A DNA stretch of 53,283 bases from Candidatus Poribacteria bacterium (GCA_009841255.1 VXMD01000031.1:50975-104257), one strand, 5' to 3'; shown: positions 35,072-43,148, counted from the stretch's first letter. Numbers and translations are program-made. Notes: a model not told the origin generated them from the sequence alone.

Positions 35072-35740
35072 ATGAATACAAAAAACTTAGTTGCCGAATT
35101 TGTCGGCACTTTCGCGCTGATCTTTATCGGAGCAGGGGCATTAGCGATAGGTGCGGGCGGTTTAGTAGGAGTCGCACTTGCCCACGGCTTAGTCATTGTG
35201 ACATTCGCTTATGCGTATGGGCACATTTCCGGCACACATATCAATCCAGCTGTGACCCTGGGGTTACTGATAGCAGGAGAGATAGAATTTATAGCGGCTA
35301 TCGGGTACTGGATTGTGCAATTTCTTGGCGGAATTTTGGGGGCAGTCGTACTTAACGCCGTGCTACCGGAGGCAGGCGATCTGGGTGTGACGATTCTAAC
35401 CACAGAGGCAAATGGTGGGGATTTCACGGTTACTGCAACGCAAGGACTTATCGTTGAAATTGTGCTCACCTTCTTCCTCGTCAATACCATTTTCAATACC
35501 GCCGTGAGCGGAAAAGCAGGGAACTTCGCAGGACTCGCTATTGGGTTAGGTCTGATGTTTTGCATCGTCATGGGGGGACCCTTGACACGAGCTTCGCTCA
35601 ATCCGGCGCGGACGCTGGGACCTGCTGTTGTCAGCGGTAACTACGCAGACATCTGGCTCTATTTTGTAGGACCCCTCGTGGGTGCGATCCTTGCCGCGCT
35701 TCTCTATATCGGTGTCTTGAAAGACAAAGGCGAGGCATAG
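35072..35740 (+). CDS. Aquaporin (MIP family)
   Basis: A 222-residue membrane channel of six helices and two half-helices. Both NPA boxes are intact: SGTHINPAVTLG (Asn58) and SLNPARTLGP (about residue 177). The aromatic/arginine filter residue Arg follows the second NPA. Length and the AEFVGTFALIFIGAGA start fit AqpZ-type water channels; glycerol channels are usually longer with an Asp after NPA. Upstream GGGGGAG serves as ribosome-binding site. The same promoter region also serves the divergent GH32-like cluster. A stem-loop/leader copy and a terminator follow it. Confidence 0.93.
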   Translation: MNTKNLVAEFVGTFALIFIGAGALAIGAGGLVGVALAHGLVIVTFAYAYGHISGTHINPAVTLGLLIAGEIEFIAAIGYWIVQFLGGILGAVVLNAVLPEAGDLGVTILTTEANGGDFTVTATQGLIVEIVLTFFLVNTIFNTAVSGKAGNFAGLAIGLGLMFCIVMGGPLTRASLNPARTLGPAVVSGNYADIWLYFVGPLVGAILAALLYIGVLKDKGEA

Positions 35741-35753
35741 CACACGTCGGAGA

Positions 35754-35860
35754 GCCTGCAACAATACGCAGAAACACCCTATCAAAAACACGCAGGTGGG
35801 TATATGAAACGCACGTGATAGATAGGACGCACGTTGTGCCTCCGCAAGGTAAAATTAAAA
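35754..35860 (+). other. Orphan leader-like copy (AACAA stem-loop plus CCGCAAGG)
   Basis: CTGC-AACAATAC-GCAG forms a small stem, with GCAGG at 35792 as an alternative partner for CCTGC at 35755. Then GGGTATATGAAACGCACGTG and CCGCAAGGTAAAATTAAAA follow, as in the larA and ABC ATPase leaders. Here no gene starts after it; the terminator and the convergent hsp20 gene come next. It may be a remnant of a lost gene's leader or a mobile repeat. Confidence 0.5.
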
Positions 35861-35861
35861 A

Positions 35862-35900
35862 AAGGCTGGCACATTCACGCGCCAGCCTTCTTCATTTTTT
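35862..35900. terminator. Bidirectional terminator between aquaporin and hsp20
   Basis: AAGGCTGGC (35862-35870) and GCCAGCCTT (35881-35889) form a 9-bp stem with a 10-base loop. On the minus strand, TTTTTTTAATTTT follows the stem; on the plus strand CTTCATTTTTT follows it. It lies 16 bases beyond the hsp20 stop. Confidence 0.85.
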
Positions 35901-35915
35901 GCGATGGTAAACGTA

Positions 35916-36368
35916 TTAGGACCCAGTTGTGATAGGGATCTCGGTCGGTTTTACGGCTTCCGGCTTCGGGATGGAGAGCGTCAACACACCGTCGCTAAAT
36001 CCCGCTTTTATGTCGTCTGCCTCTACTTCCCGTGGGAGCGTGAACCTCCGCTGGAAACTGCCGTACCGTCTTTCCACACGGTGGTAATTTTTCCCCGCTG
36101 TTTCCGCTTCCTGTCGTTTCTCGCCTTTGACGGTGAGAAGGTTATCGGTTACCGAGACGTTGACATCGGCTTCGGAGACCCCGGGAAGTTCGGCTCGGAT
36201 TTCATAGCCGTTTTCCGTTTCAGAGATGTCTACCGTGGGTATCCAAGAGGTTTCTTCTGTATCTGTTCCACCTTCGTGAGAAGCGAAGCGGTCTCCAAAA
36301 ATCCGTCCCATCTCGTTGTGGAGGCTGAACAGATTTCTTATCGGTCTGCGTGTCGTTAAGTAAGTCAT
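35916..36368 (-). CDS. Small heat shock protein, Hsp20/alpha-crystallin family
   Basis: A 150-residue ATP-independent holdase chaperone that binds unfolding proteins in the cytoplasm. The alpha-crystallin domain spans about residues 40-135: WIPTVDISETENGYEIRAEL, LPGVSEADVNVSVTDNLLTV, the conserved GSFQRRFTLP and GVLTLSIPKP. The C-terminal IPI motif (TEIPITTGS) needed for oligomerisation is present. RBS AAGGAG lies seven bases before the ATG. Its upstream region has three tandem sigma-54-like promoters rather than a CIRCE or sigma-32 element. Confidence 0.95.
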   Translation of the reverse strand: MTYLTTRRPIRNLFSLHNEMGRIFGDRFASHEGGTDTEETSWIPTVDISETENGYEIRAELPGVSEADVNVSVTDNLLTVKGEKRQEAETAGKNYHRVERRYGSFQRRFTLPREVEADDIKAGFSDGVLTLSIPKPEAVKPTEIPITTGS

Positions 36369-36407
36369 TTTTTTCTCCTTTTGAATTTTGTTTCTGTAGA
36401 TGTTAGA

Positions 36408-36424
36408 TGCAAGTTCTATGCCAA
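36408..36424 (-). promoter_or_regulatory. Sigma-54-like promoter 1 (proximal) of hsp20
   Basis: Minus strand TTGGCATAGAACTTGCA: -24 TGGCAT and -12 TTGCA with correct spacing, two mismatches from the consensus YTGGCACGRNNNTTGCW. The implied start site gives a leader of about 29 bases before the ATG at 36368. Confidence 0.55.
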
Positions 36425-36430
36425 ATAGAT

Positions 36431-36447
36431 GGCAAGTTCCGTGCCAA
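36431..36447 (-). promoter_or_regulatory. Sigma-54-like promoter 2 of hsp20
   Basis: Minus strand TTGGCACGGAACTTGCC matches the sigma-54 consensus except at the final W. It lies 23 bases upstream of element 1. Confidence 0.6.
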
Positions 36448-36493
36448 TCTTTTTTGAGGCGATCCGAAGGGGTTGCCTCACTGTTTATATTTG

Positions 36494-36510
36494 AGCAAAT
36501 TCCGTGCCAA
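36494..36510 (-). promoter_or_regulatory. Sigma-54-like promoter 3 (distal) of hsp20
   Basis: Minus strand TTGGCACGGAATTTGCT is a perfect match to YTGGCACGRNNNTTGCW. It lies 63 bases upstream of element 2. Confidence 0.65.
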
Positions 36511-36526
36511 AGATAGGAACAAATTT

Positions 36527-36625
36527 GTAGCGGTAGGTCTCGTGCCTACCCCACACGTCTTCTGCCACCCCACACGTCTCGTGTACTCCCGTACAATCTG
36601 TAGGGATAGGTCTCGTGCCTACCCC
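36527..36625 (+). repeat. Two GTAGG..CCTAC palindromes
   Basis: Copies at 36527-36552 and 36600-36625 share GGTCTCGTGCCTACCCC. In each, GTAGG or ATAGG pairs with CCTAC around TCTCGTG. They belong to the same class as the element inserted in larA. Confidence 0.65.
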
Positions 36626-36738
36626 CTCATATTTGCCAAATTGACATCACCCTTGCCAGTGTGGCATTCTCTATATGTCAAAATGACTTTGGGAGTTAGC
36701 GGAAGAGGGGAGTCGCGTATTGCACGCGAGCGTCGGCA

Positions 36739-37404
36739 TTAAGACGTTACGCTGTGTTCTGCGATCCGGGCACGGATACCCGCAATAAGTGTCCGCAATG
36801 CAACAGGGTTTTCGTCTTGGAACGGAATAATCAGATCTGCATACTGCTTGTAGGGTTCAGTATAGATTGGAAAGTTCGGGAGGACATCGCGCCGATACCA
36901 GTTGATAGCCCACTCCAGATCACCCCCGCGTTGTGCGACATCACGGAGCATTCGTCGCAGGACCCGTTCATGTGCATCCACATCAAGGAACAGTTTAATG
37001 TCCATCAAGTCTCGTAAATCTTCACTCCAGAAGATGAGGTGTCCCTCCACAATAACGACTTTGCTCGGTGCCACGCTCGCTTTCTCGGCACCGCGTTGCG
37101 CGGCACGCGTGCCCGGGGTAGGTGTGTTGATTGAAGCACCATCGCGGAGTTTCCTGATGTCCGCGACGAGAGCATCCCATAGGACGGCATCCGGGTGATT
37201 CGCCGTGATGACGCGCTCCCGTTCCGCTTCCGAGTATTCCGACCAGTCCCGAAAATAGGAATCCTGATTTAGCACGACAGGTGAGAATTCCGTCAGTTGT
37301 TCCGCTAACGCACTCGCGAACGTCGTCTTTCCAGAGGCGGAACCGCCCATAATCCCAACGGTAATCGGTGTGAAATGTTTTAATTTCGGCATAGTTTTTT
37401 CCAT
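36739..37404 (-). CDS. udk: Uridine kinase-like P-loop kinase
   Basis: A 221-residue nucleoside kinase of the uridine kinase/phosphoribulokinase family, phosphorylating uridine or cytidine in pyrimidine salvage. Walker A is GIMGGSASGKTT, the acidic Asp is in NQDSYFRDWSEY, and the lid/nucleoside segment IVEGHLIFWSEDLRDLMDIKLFLDVDAHERVLRRMLRD follows as shorter pieces. The ATG at 37404 follows AGAGGACAGT; the frame opens 60 codons earlier without support. A nucleoside ABC importer is encoded at 47-53 kb, which fits salvage. Exact substrate is inferred. Confidence 0.85.
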   Translation of the reverse strand: MEKTMPKLKHFTPITVGIMGGSASGKTTFASALAEQLTEFSPVVLNQDSYFRDWSEYSEAERERVITANHPDAVLWDALVADIRKLRDGASINTPTPGTRAAQRGAEKASVAPSKVVIVEGHLIFWSEDLRDLMDIKLFLDVDAHERVLRRMLRDVAQRGGDLEWAINWYRRDVLPNFPIYTEPYKQYADLIIPFQDENPVALRTLIAGIRARIAEHSVTS

Positions 37405-37420
37405 ACTGTCCTCTTTACGT

Positions 37421-37449
37421 ATATTAGCACACCTTGATTTAGGGGTCAA
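37421..37449 (-). promoter_or_regulatory. Sigma-70-type promoter for udk
   Basis: Minus strand TTGACC (37449-37444), 17-base spacer, TAATAT (37426-37421), only 17 bases from the start codon at 37404. Confidence 0.6.
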
Positions 37450-37504
37450 CGCTATTTTTTTCGGCTGAAGATTGGCGCACCCTTTATGATTGGAGAAAAG
37501 AAAT

Positions 37505-37533
37505 TTGACTTGAAGAAAAAAATGTGTTATTAT
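37505..37533 (+). promoter_or_regulatory. Sigma-70-type promoter with no adjacent gene
   Basis: TTGACT (37505-37510), 17-base spacer, TATTAT (37528-37533). The first gene on this strand starts 650 bases later, so it either gives a long leader for aroF or an independent non-coding RNA. Confidence 0.55.
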
Positions 37534-38060
37534 ATAATAAAATTGGTTAAATATTATAACGTGGCATGGAATTTCGGACGACAAAACGCGTGCCTATAGT
37601 AAAAAGCATAAACGCTTTTCCAGAAATAACGTCTTAGGGTATAAAGATGTCCGCTTTAGCAGCGGAATTTGCTTTCAAAACATTAGGGTCGGGCTTTTTG
37701 ACTACCCTAATTCTTAGGAACTTGATGATGCGAACGCTCCTACGGAACACAACCACAACACAGATACTTCATGTCCGAGCTGTTCCAATCTCTTTACGGA
37801 ACGCTTCTTTCTCTCTTTTTACGCGACTTACAAGCAAAGGCTTTTTTGGATTGTATCTGTACCTGTACTTGTATCTGTACAGCAACGACAGGTGGTGAAA
37901 GTTCGCAGGGAATGCCCATATCACAAAGATTAACCGATTCCAGTATCACCACCCGGCGTTGAAAAGAAATTTTCGATGTTGGGTATTTTTTTTAACCGAG
38001 TTTCATTTGCGACAGATAGAATTTATTTTCGGTGTATGGGTCGTCATTCATCGAAAGAGT

Positions 38061-38156
38061 GGTCATCGGTTATCGGTTGTCAGTTATCACTATAAAGAGA
38101 GAACTTGTAAACGAAAATCTCTTCACTGAAAACTGAAAACTGAAAACTGAAAACTA
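38061..38156. repeat. CAGTTATCGGTT inverted-repeat element, copy B
   Basis: Left arm TATCGGTTGTCAGTTATC; the right side is a fourfold ACTGAAAACT tract (38125-38155) that degenerately pairs with it. The inner GAAAATCTCTTCACTG resembles the AACCTCTTGACTG and AACCTCTTTACCG of copies D and C. Confidence 0.6.
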
Positions 38157-38183
38157 TTAAGAAGGCGGAGGTAGTTGAAAAGC

Positions 38184-39200
38184 ATGGTAATTGTTACCAA
38201 GACCGATGCGACACAAGCAGATGTCAACGCTGTTGTAAAACGGATCGAAGATGCAGGATTGAAAGCACAAGTCTCAGTCGGCGAGAGACACACTGTCATC
38301 GGTGTCATAGGAGATAAAACATTGCTTGGTGATATTCCGATAGAGTCAATGTCCGGTGTCGATCGGACGATGCCAATTACGGCACCGTTCAAATTGGCAA
38401 GCCGTGAGTTTCGGGATGAACCGACGGTTATTGCAGTTAACGACACGAAAATTGGTGGACGGCAGGTGCCCGTCATTGCGGGTCCGTGTGCCGTAGAAAG
38501 CACGGAACAGATCGTAACCATTGCGAAACAGGTCCGAAAAGCCGGTGCAAGCTTCATCAGAGGTGGTGCCTTTAAACCCAGAACGGGACCGTATAGTTTC
38601 CAAGGCTACGGTGAAGAAGCACTCAAAATGCTGGAGGCGGCGAAAACCGAAACCGGACTCGGCATTGTTACCGAGGTCATGACACCGCACGAGGTCGAAC
38701 TCGTTGGTGAATATACGGATATGTTCCAACTCGGCACGCGGAATATGACGAACTTCTATCTGTTGCGTGAAGTCGGACAGGCAAATAAACCTGTCATCCT
38801 TAAGCGTGGAATGTCTTCAACAATTGAGGAATGGCTCCTTGCCGCTGAGTATATCCTCGCAGAAGGAAATCCCAATGTTATCCTTTGCGAGCGCGGTATC
38901 CGGACTTTTGAAACGCATACCCGCAACACGCTTGATTTGAACGCTGTGCCTGTTATTCACGAATTGAGCCACCTGCCCATTATTGTGGATCCGAGCCACG
39001 GCACGGGTATCCGGAGCCTCGTCTGTGATATGACAAAGGCATCTGTGGCAGCAGGCGCAGATGGATTACTACTCGAAGTACACCACGATCCAGATCATTC
39101 AATGACGGGAGATGGCGCGCAGTCGCTGTTCCCAGATCAATTCGAGACCCTGATGCAGGAATTGAAAGCAATTGCCGCCGCCGTCGGGCGTGAAATGTAA
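38184..39200 (+). CDS. aroF: 3-deoxy-7-phosphoheptulonate (DAHP) synthase
   Basis: First step of the shikimate pathway: phosphoenolpyruvate plus erythrose-4-phosphate to DAHP. The 338-residue protein has an N-terminal ferredoxin-like/ACT-type regulatory domain (residues 1-70, MVIVTKTDATQADVNAVVKR), followed by the TIM-barrel with AGPCAVES, RGGAFKPRTGPYSFQG, KRGMSST and DPSHGTG. This is the Thermotoga/Bacillus form of class Iβ. The ATG at 38184 is preferred; a TTG at 38175 is too close to the GGAGG site. It precedes leuA by 190 bases and is likely transcribed from the long upstream leader. Confidence 0.93.
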   Translation: MVIVTKTDATQADVNAVVKRIEDAGLKAQVSVGERHTVIGVIGDKTLLGDIPIESMSGVDRTMPITAPFKLASREFRDEPTVIAVNDTKIGGRQVPVIAGPCAVESTEQIVTIAKQVRKAGASFIRGGAFKPRTGPYSFQGYGEEALKMLEAAKTETGLGIVTEVMTPHEVELVGEYTDMFQLGTRNMTNFYLLREVGQANKPVILKRGMSSTIEEWLLAAEYILAEGNPNVILCERGIRTFETHTRNTLDLNAVPVIHELSHLPIIVDPSHGTGIRSLVCDMTKASVAAGADGLLLEVHHDPDHSMTGDGAQSLFPDQFETLMQELKAIAAAVGREM

Positions 39201-39202
39201 AT

Positions 39203-39332
39203 GGTGATCAGCCTTCAGCAAGAATGGCAGTCGGCAATCAGGTCGCGTTGCTACGCAATCCTTTCGGCAATCGAAAGAGGATACCGTTAAACAAAAACCT
39301 CTTTACCGACAGCTGACAGCCAATTTTCCGAC
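39203..39332. repeat. CAGTTATCGGTT inverted-repeat element, copy C
   Basis: A diverged copy: TCGGCAATCAGGTCGC on the left and ACCGACAGCTGACAGCC on the right, with AAAACCTCTTTACCG in common with copies B and D. It fills the aroF-leuA gap. Confidence 0.55.
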
Positions 39333-39390
39333 TGCCGATGGTTTAGCCACTCAGGAAACACACAATAAAAATATGTGGAGGAACAGAGCC

Positions 39391-40944
39391 TTGGACGATT
39401 TTCAAAACAACTCACAGAAAGTCTATATTTTCGATACAACGCTCCGCGATGCTGAACAGACCCCCGGCGCTGCACTCGGTATCGAGGAAAAACTGGAGAT
39501 TGCCAAGCACCTCGCCAAATTAAATGTTGATATCATTGAAGCCGGATTCCCAATTTCGTCGCCGGGAGATTTCGACGCCGTCAAACGGATAGCCAACGAA
39601 GTTGAAGGACCGGAGATCTGTGCGCTCTCTCGCGTGGTGGAGAAGGATATTACCGCCGCATGGAAAGCCATTGAGGACGCACCACGCGCCCGTATCCACA
39701 CTTTTGTCGGAACATCACCCATCCACATGGGACGTATTACACGGACGACTCCCGAAGATACACTTCGAATGGCAACCGAGGCAGTCGCCTATGCAAAAAG
39801 TTTGTGCGAAGGACACCCGGATGCGAATGTCGAATTTTCACCGATGGATGCCGGACGAACGGAATTATCCTTCCTTTACGAAGTCGTTGAAGCCACGATC
39901 GCCGCGGGCGCAACCGTTGTTAATATCCCGGAAACCGTCGGATGGACAGTACCGACAGAATTTGGTGATTTAATTAAAGCGATCATGGAGAATGTCCCGA
40001 ATGTTAACGATGCCATTATTAGTGTCCACTGTCATAACGACCTCGGTTTAGCGGTAGCGAACAGCCTTATCGCAGTTGAGCAGGGGGCGCGGCAGGTGGA
40101 GTGCACAATCAACGGACTCGGAGAACGCGCTGGGAATACTTCGCTGGAAGAAGTCGTCATGGCGATCCGAACTCGACGGGACTACTTCAAAGCGTATTAC
40201 ACCGACATTAACGCCAAAGAAATCGTTCCGATCAGCCGGCGTGTGAGTCGAACGATGGGTATTGCCGTTCAACCGAACAAAGCGATTGTCGGCGCGAACG
40301 CATTCGCACACAGTTCGGGTATCCATCAGGACGGTATCATTAAATCGCGTGTGACCTTTGAAATCATTGATCCGAAGGAGATCGGATGGAAAGAGAGTCA
40401 ACTGATTCTCAGCCCACGTTCCGGACGCAACGCACTCAGACACCGACTCAGCGAACTCGGCTACGAAGTGGATGCCGAGCAGTTGGACAAAGTCTATGAA
40501 AGGTTTTTGCGGGTCGCTGATAAGAAGAAAGCCGTGCAGGATGCCGACCTTGAGGCGATCATGAGCGATGAGATTCGCTCCATTCCTGCCGTTTTTGAGC
40601 TGGATTATATTCAAGTCGTCAGTGGAACGAGAATCTCACCGACAACGACCGTCGGTGTTCGGACGGAAGATGGCGTGGTTGAGAGAGCCTCAACCGGCGA
40701 TGGACCCGTGGATGCAGCATTTAAGGCGATTAACCAAGTCGTCGACATCCAACTCAACCTCATCGACTACCAGATCCGCTCCGTAACCGAAGGCGAAGAC
40801 GCCATTGGTGAAGTCTCGCTAAAGGTCCAAGACAACGGAAACATCATCACCGGACACGGTGCGAGTACAGACATCATCGAAGCGAGCGCGCGGGCTTACA
40901 TCCACGCCGTTAATAAGTTAATCCAGATCCGATCTGAAGGATAG
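39391..40944 (+). CDS. leuA: 2-isopropylmalate synthase
   Basis: First committed step of leucine biosynthesis: acetyl-CoA plus 2-oxoisovalerate to 2-isopropylmalate. The 517-residue protein has the HMGL-like barrel with FDTTLRDAEQTPG, the His-x-His metal motif in SVHCHNDLGLAVAN, and the NGLGERAGN segment, then the C-terminal LeuA allosteric domain (SGTRISPTTTVGV, GEVSLKVQDNG). The TTG at 39391 has GGAGG nine bases upstream; the ATG at 39373 would place that site inside the gene. The dimer domain is complete, so leucine feedback is likely. Not adjacent to other leu genes. Confidence 0.95.
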   Translation: MDDFQNNSQKVYIFDTTLRDAEQTPGAALGIEEKLEIAKHLAKLNVDIIEAGFPISSPGDFDAVKRIANEVEGPEICALSRVVEKDITAAWKAIEDAPRARIHTFVGTSPIHMGRITRTTPEDTLRMATEAVAYAKSLCEGHPDANVEFSPMDAGRTELSFLYEVVEATIAAGATVVNIPETVGWTVPTEFGDLIKAIMENVPNVNDAIISVHCHNDLGLAVANSLIAVEQGARQVECTINGLGERAGNTSLEEVVMAIRTRRDYFKAYYTDINAKEIVPISRRVSRTMGIAVQPNKAIVGANAFAHSSGIHQDGIIKSRVTFEIIDPKEIGWKESQLILSPRSGRNALRHRLSELGYEVDAEQLDKVYERFLRVADKKKAVQDADLEAIMSDEIRSIPAVFELDYIQVVSGTRISPTTTVGVRTEDGVVERASTGDGPVDAAFKAINQVVDIQLNLIDYQIRSVTEGEDAIGEVSLKVQDNGNIITGHGASTDIIEASARAYIHAVNKLIQIRSEG

Positions 40945-41042
40945 CGGTTATCAGTTGTCGGTTATCAGTTGTCAGTTACAAGAGGGTTGCCTTAAACGAG
41001 AACCTCTTGACTGAAAACCGAACCGATAACTGACAACCATTA
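40944..41042. repeat. CAGTTATCGGTT inverted-repeat element, copy D
   Basis: Left half holds two tandem TTATCAGTTGTC-type units (40948-40978), right half CCGATAACTGACAACC (41023-41038). The centre is AAACGAGAACCTCTTGACTG. It lies in the convergent gap of leuA and pepA and could end both transcripts. Confidence 0.7.
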
Positions 41043-41044
41043 AA

Positions 41045-42532
41045 CTACCAATCCTCAACCAGTTGTACCAACAACCGCACACCGTATCCGGACGCACCCT
41101 CAGGGATATAGGAGCCGCCCTTCATCCCCCACGCCATGCCAGCAATATCGAGATGAACCCACGGATAGCCTTCGGCGAATTTCTTCAAGAACGCGCCGCC
41201 GGCAATCGTCCCAGCAGTGCCGTCCCCGATGTTCTGCACGTCAGCGATCTTACTTTTAACCCCTTCATCGTAATCGTCCCAGAGCGGCAATTCCCAGACC
41301 CGTTCGTGTGTCTTTATTCCTGCCGATTTCACTTTCGCCATGAGTTCGGGATCCGTACTCATCGCGCCAGCTGCGATATGTCCTAAACAGGTGATCACAG
41401 CACCCGTGAGCGTCGCTAAGTCAATAACACCCTTCGGATTATACTGCGCCACCCATCCGAGCGCATCCGCCAACACCAACCGTCCCTCCGCATCGGTGTT
41501 GAGGATCTCAATCGTTTTACCCCCGTAAGAAGTGATGACATCGCCCGGCTTCACAGCAGTCCCACTCGGCATATTCTCAGTCGCCGCAATCACACCGATG
41601 ACGCGCACATTGGGCTTCAGCTGTCCGATCACCTGCATCGCGCCGATCACTGCCGCCGCACCCGACATATCGTGCTTCATCTCGTGCATACCGCTTCCAC
41701 TTTTGAGCGAAATCCCACCTGTGTCGAAGGTAATCCCTTTTCCAGCAAGCACGACTGTATCTTGTCCCTCGCCGTCCGGTGTATATTCCAAAATAATAAA
41801 CCGAGGTTCTTCAACACTGCCCTGCGCGACAGCGAGGAGCGTCCGGAAGCCTTTCTCTTCAAGGGTCGCCTTGTCAAAAATTTCGCAATTGAGTCCCGCT
41901 ACTTGGGCAGCGGCTTGGGCCTTTTCCGCAAGTTGCGTCGGTGTGAGATAGTTCGCGGGTTGATTACTCAGGTCGCGGGCGAGAAGTGTGCCGTTGGCTA
42001 TCGTTTGCCCGCGCCCCACGGCGTCTTCTATCGTTGCCTTGATTTGCTCGTTGTCAACTAAAAACGTAATAGATTCCAGTTTCTTTTTCTTATCGTCATC
42101 GTCGGTATCCGTTTTGTGTTCGTTGAACTGATAGAGCGAGAGAAGGCTTGCCTCCGCAGCAGCTTGAATCATGTCAGGAGTGGCTTCGATCGGAATCGGA
42201 ATTGCGGCGGTACTTAAACCCATGTCGCGGATCGCTTTCGCGGCAGTCCCTGCGGCCTCCCGCACCTTCTCGACAGTGAGGTCATGATATTCACCCAAAC
42301 CCACCAATAGCACACGCGGTGCCGCGATTGTTCCGTTTGTATAGAGCCAACGCGTCGTCTTGTGCTTACCTGTGAAATCACCGAGGTTCATCACTTCACG
42401 AATACGTCCACCGAGGGCTTGTTCTATATTTTGGAGCGGTGCGCTATAGAAATCCGGATTTTCCAATACACCGATGGCGATGACATCGGTCTGCTCTTGC
42501 GCAAATCCGCCCGTTTTAACAGTAATATTCAT
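41045..42532 (-). CDS. pepA: Leucyl aminopeptidase, M17 family
   Basis: A 495-residue two-metal cytosolic aminopeptidase that removes N-terminal residues from peptides. The catalytic part is clear: VLAGKGITFDTGGISLKSG with the metal-binding Lys and Asp, DMSGAAAVIG, and the signature NTDAEGRLVLADAL. The N-terminal macro-like domain begins MNITVKTGGFAQEQTDVIAI. Length is usual. An RBS GGAAGGAAAATTAG precedes the ATG. Some PepA proteins also bind DNA at cer-like sites; nothing here shows that. Confidence 0.95.
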   Translation of the reverse strand: MNITVKTGGFAQEQTDVIAIGVLENPDFYSAPLQNIEQALGGRIREVMNLGDFTGKHKTTRWLYTNGTIAAPRVLLVGLGEYHDLTVEKVREAAGTAAKAIRDMGLSTAAIPIPIEATPDMIQAAAEASLLSLYQFNEHKTDTDDDDKKKKLESITFLVDNEQIKATIEDAVGRGQTIANGTLLARDLSNQPANYLTPTQLAEKAQAAAQVAGLNCEIFDKATLEEKGFRTLLAVAQGSVEEPRFIILEYTPDGEGQDTVVLAGKGITFDTGGISLKSGSGMHEMKHDMSGAAAVIGAMQVIGQLKPNVRVIGVIAATENMPSGTAVKPGDVITSYGGKTIEILNTDAEGRLVLADALGWVAQYNPKGVIDLATLTGAVITCLGHIAAGAMSTDPELMAKVKSAGIKTHERVWELPLWDDYDEGVKSKIADVQNIGDGTAGTIAGGAFLKKFAEGYPWVHLDIAGMAWGMKGGSYIPEGASGYGVRLLVQLVEDW

Positions 42533-42641
42533 ATTTCTAATTTTCCTTCCTGTATTCCTTTTTAAAGAGGCACAGAGATTTCACCAGGAACCCGCTCGTA
42601 ATGAAATGGAGAGCGGATCAGAGGACCATAAATTAAAAGTT

Positions 42642-42947
42642 TTAATTTCGCCGCATTCCCGTCAAGACCACGAATGGCTCCTCGCTTGTGACGGTGATTG
42701 AATGGTAGGTGTTTGCGGGAACATCCATCCGGTCGCCGGGTTCAACCGTTCCCTGTTCATCGGCGACCTTCACATCAGCCGTGCCAGCCAACACACAGAC
42801 GACTTCATCTTGTGTGTGAATATAATCGAGATAGGCACCCCCCGGACGCCCTGTCCACTGATATGCATCGAAGCCTTCAGCTGTTAACTGTTGTTTTAAA
42901 GCGTCAGCGTCCGGGGACTTTTCTGACCAGCGTGATTTCCAAGTCAT
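42642..42947 (-). CDS. Cupin-domain protein
   Basis: A 101-residue single-domain cupin. Cupin motif 1 is partly present: YLDYIHTQDEVVCVLAGTADVKV (His in the IHTQDEV segment and Glu four residues later); motif 2 is PGDRMDVPANTYHSITVTSE. A metal site with two or three His is plausible. Upstream AAAGGAAATTTTT serves the ATG. Small cupins of this kind are often sensors or stress proteins; no substrate can be given. It lies between pepA and the toxin-antitoxin block. Confidence 0.8.
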   Translation of the reverse strand: MTWKSRWSEKSPDADALKQQLTAEGFDAYQWTGRPGGAYLDYIHTQDEVVCVLAGTADVKVADEQGTVEPGDRMDVPANTYHSITVTSEEPFVVLTGMRRN

Positions 42948-42959
42948 AAAAAATTTCCT

Positions 42960-43148
42960 TTAATCCCTAAGTATTTTAAGAATCTGCTTTGCTAACACAT
43001 CGTAAATATCAAGGAGGTTTTCCTCTAAGGCTTCTATGGTTTCGCCCTGCGTCCAATAATCGGGGTACGCCTCCAAATATCCGATAAACATTGTTTCATC
43101 TTGCCAATAAATGTACTTTTGCGTTTTCACAGACGATATCCTATGCAT
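42960..43148 (-). CDS. HicB-like small protein
   Basis: A 62-residue protein. The part TMFIGYLEAYPDYWTQGETIEALEENLLDIYDVL is the HicB partial RNase H-like fold found in type II antitoxins. The ATG at 43148 overlaps the stop of the preceding HTH antitoxin gene (ATGCATAG), so the two are coupled. HicB usually pairs with a small HicA toxin, which is not seen here. This protein may be a regulatory third partner of the HigBA pair. Confidence 0.7.
   Translation of the reverse strand: MHRISSVKTQKYIYWQDETMFIGYLEAYPDYWTQGETIEALEENLLDIYDVLAKQILKILRD

Larger units (their letters stand above)
36369..36738. other. hsp20 upstream region with sigma-54-like sites and palindromes
   Basis: No gene seen. It contains the three sigma-54-like elements (36408, 36431, 36494), two GTAGG-type palindromes (36527 and 36600) and a GTCTCGTGTACTCCCGTAC tract. 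The convergent-side end overlaps the uridine kinase 3' region. Confidence 0.6.
37405..38183. other. 779-base intergenic region with a promoter and structured, possibly non-coding transcript
   Basis: No credible gene. It holds the divergent udk promoter (37421-37449), a strong plus-strand promoter (37505-37533), hairpins ATTAGGGT/ACCCTAAT (near 37684-37714) and GGTGGTGA/TCACCACC (37891-37953), a TGTAYCTGTAC tandem tract (37852-37880), and an inverted-repeat element at 38061. A conserved RNA such as tmRNA or RNase P was looked for by eye and not recognised. Confidence 0.5.

Noticed and set aside
37647-37898. An 83-residue ORF with a run of Leu-Tyr repeats (LYLYLYLY)
   Set aside because: It translates a TGTAYCTGTAC tandem DNA tract and has no homologue-like features or ribosome-binding site.
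37405-38183. tmRNA, RNase P or 6S RNA in the aroF upstream gap
   Set aside because: None of the conserved motifs was seen by eye; only an unassigned structured region is claimed.
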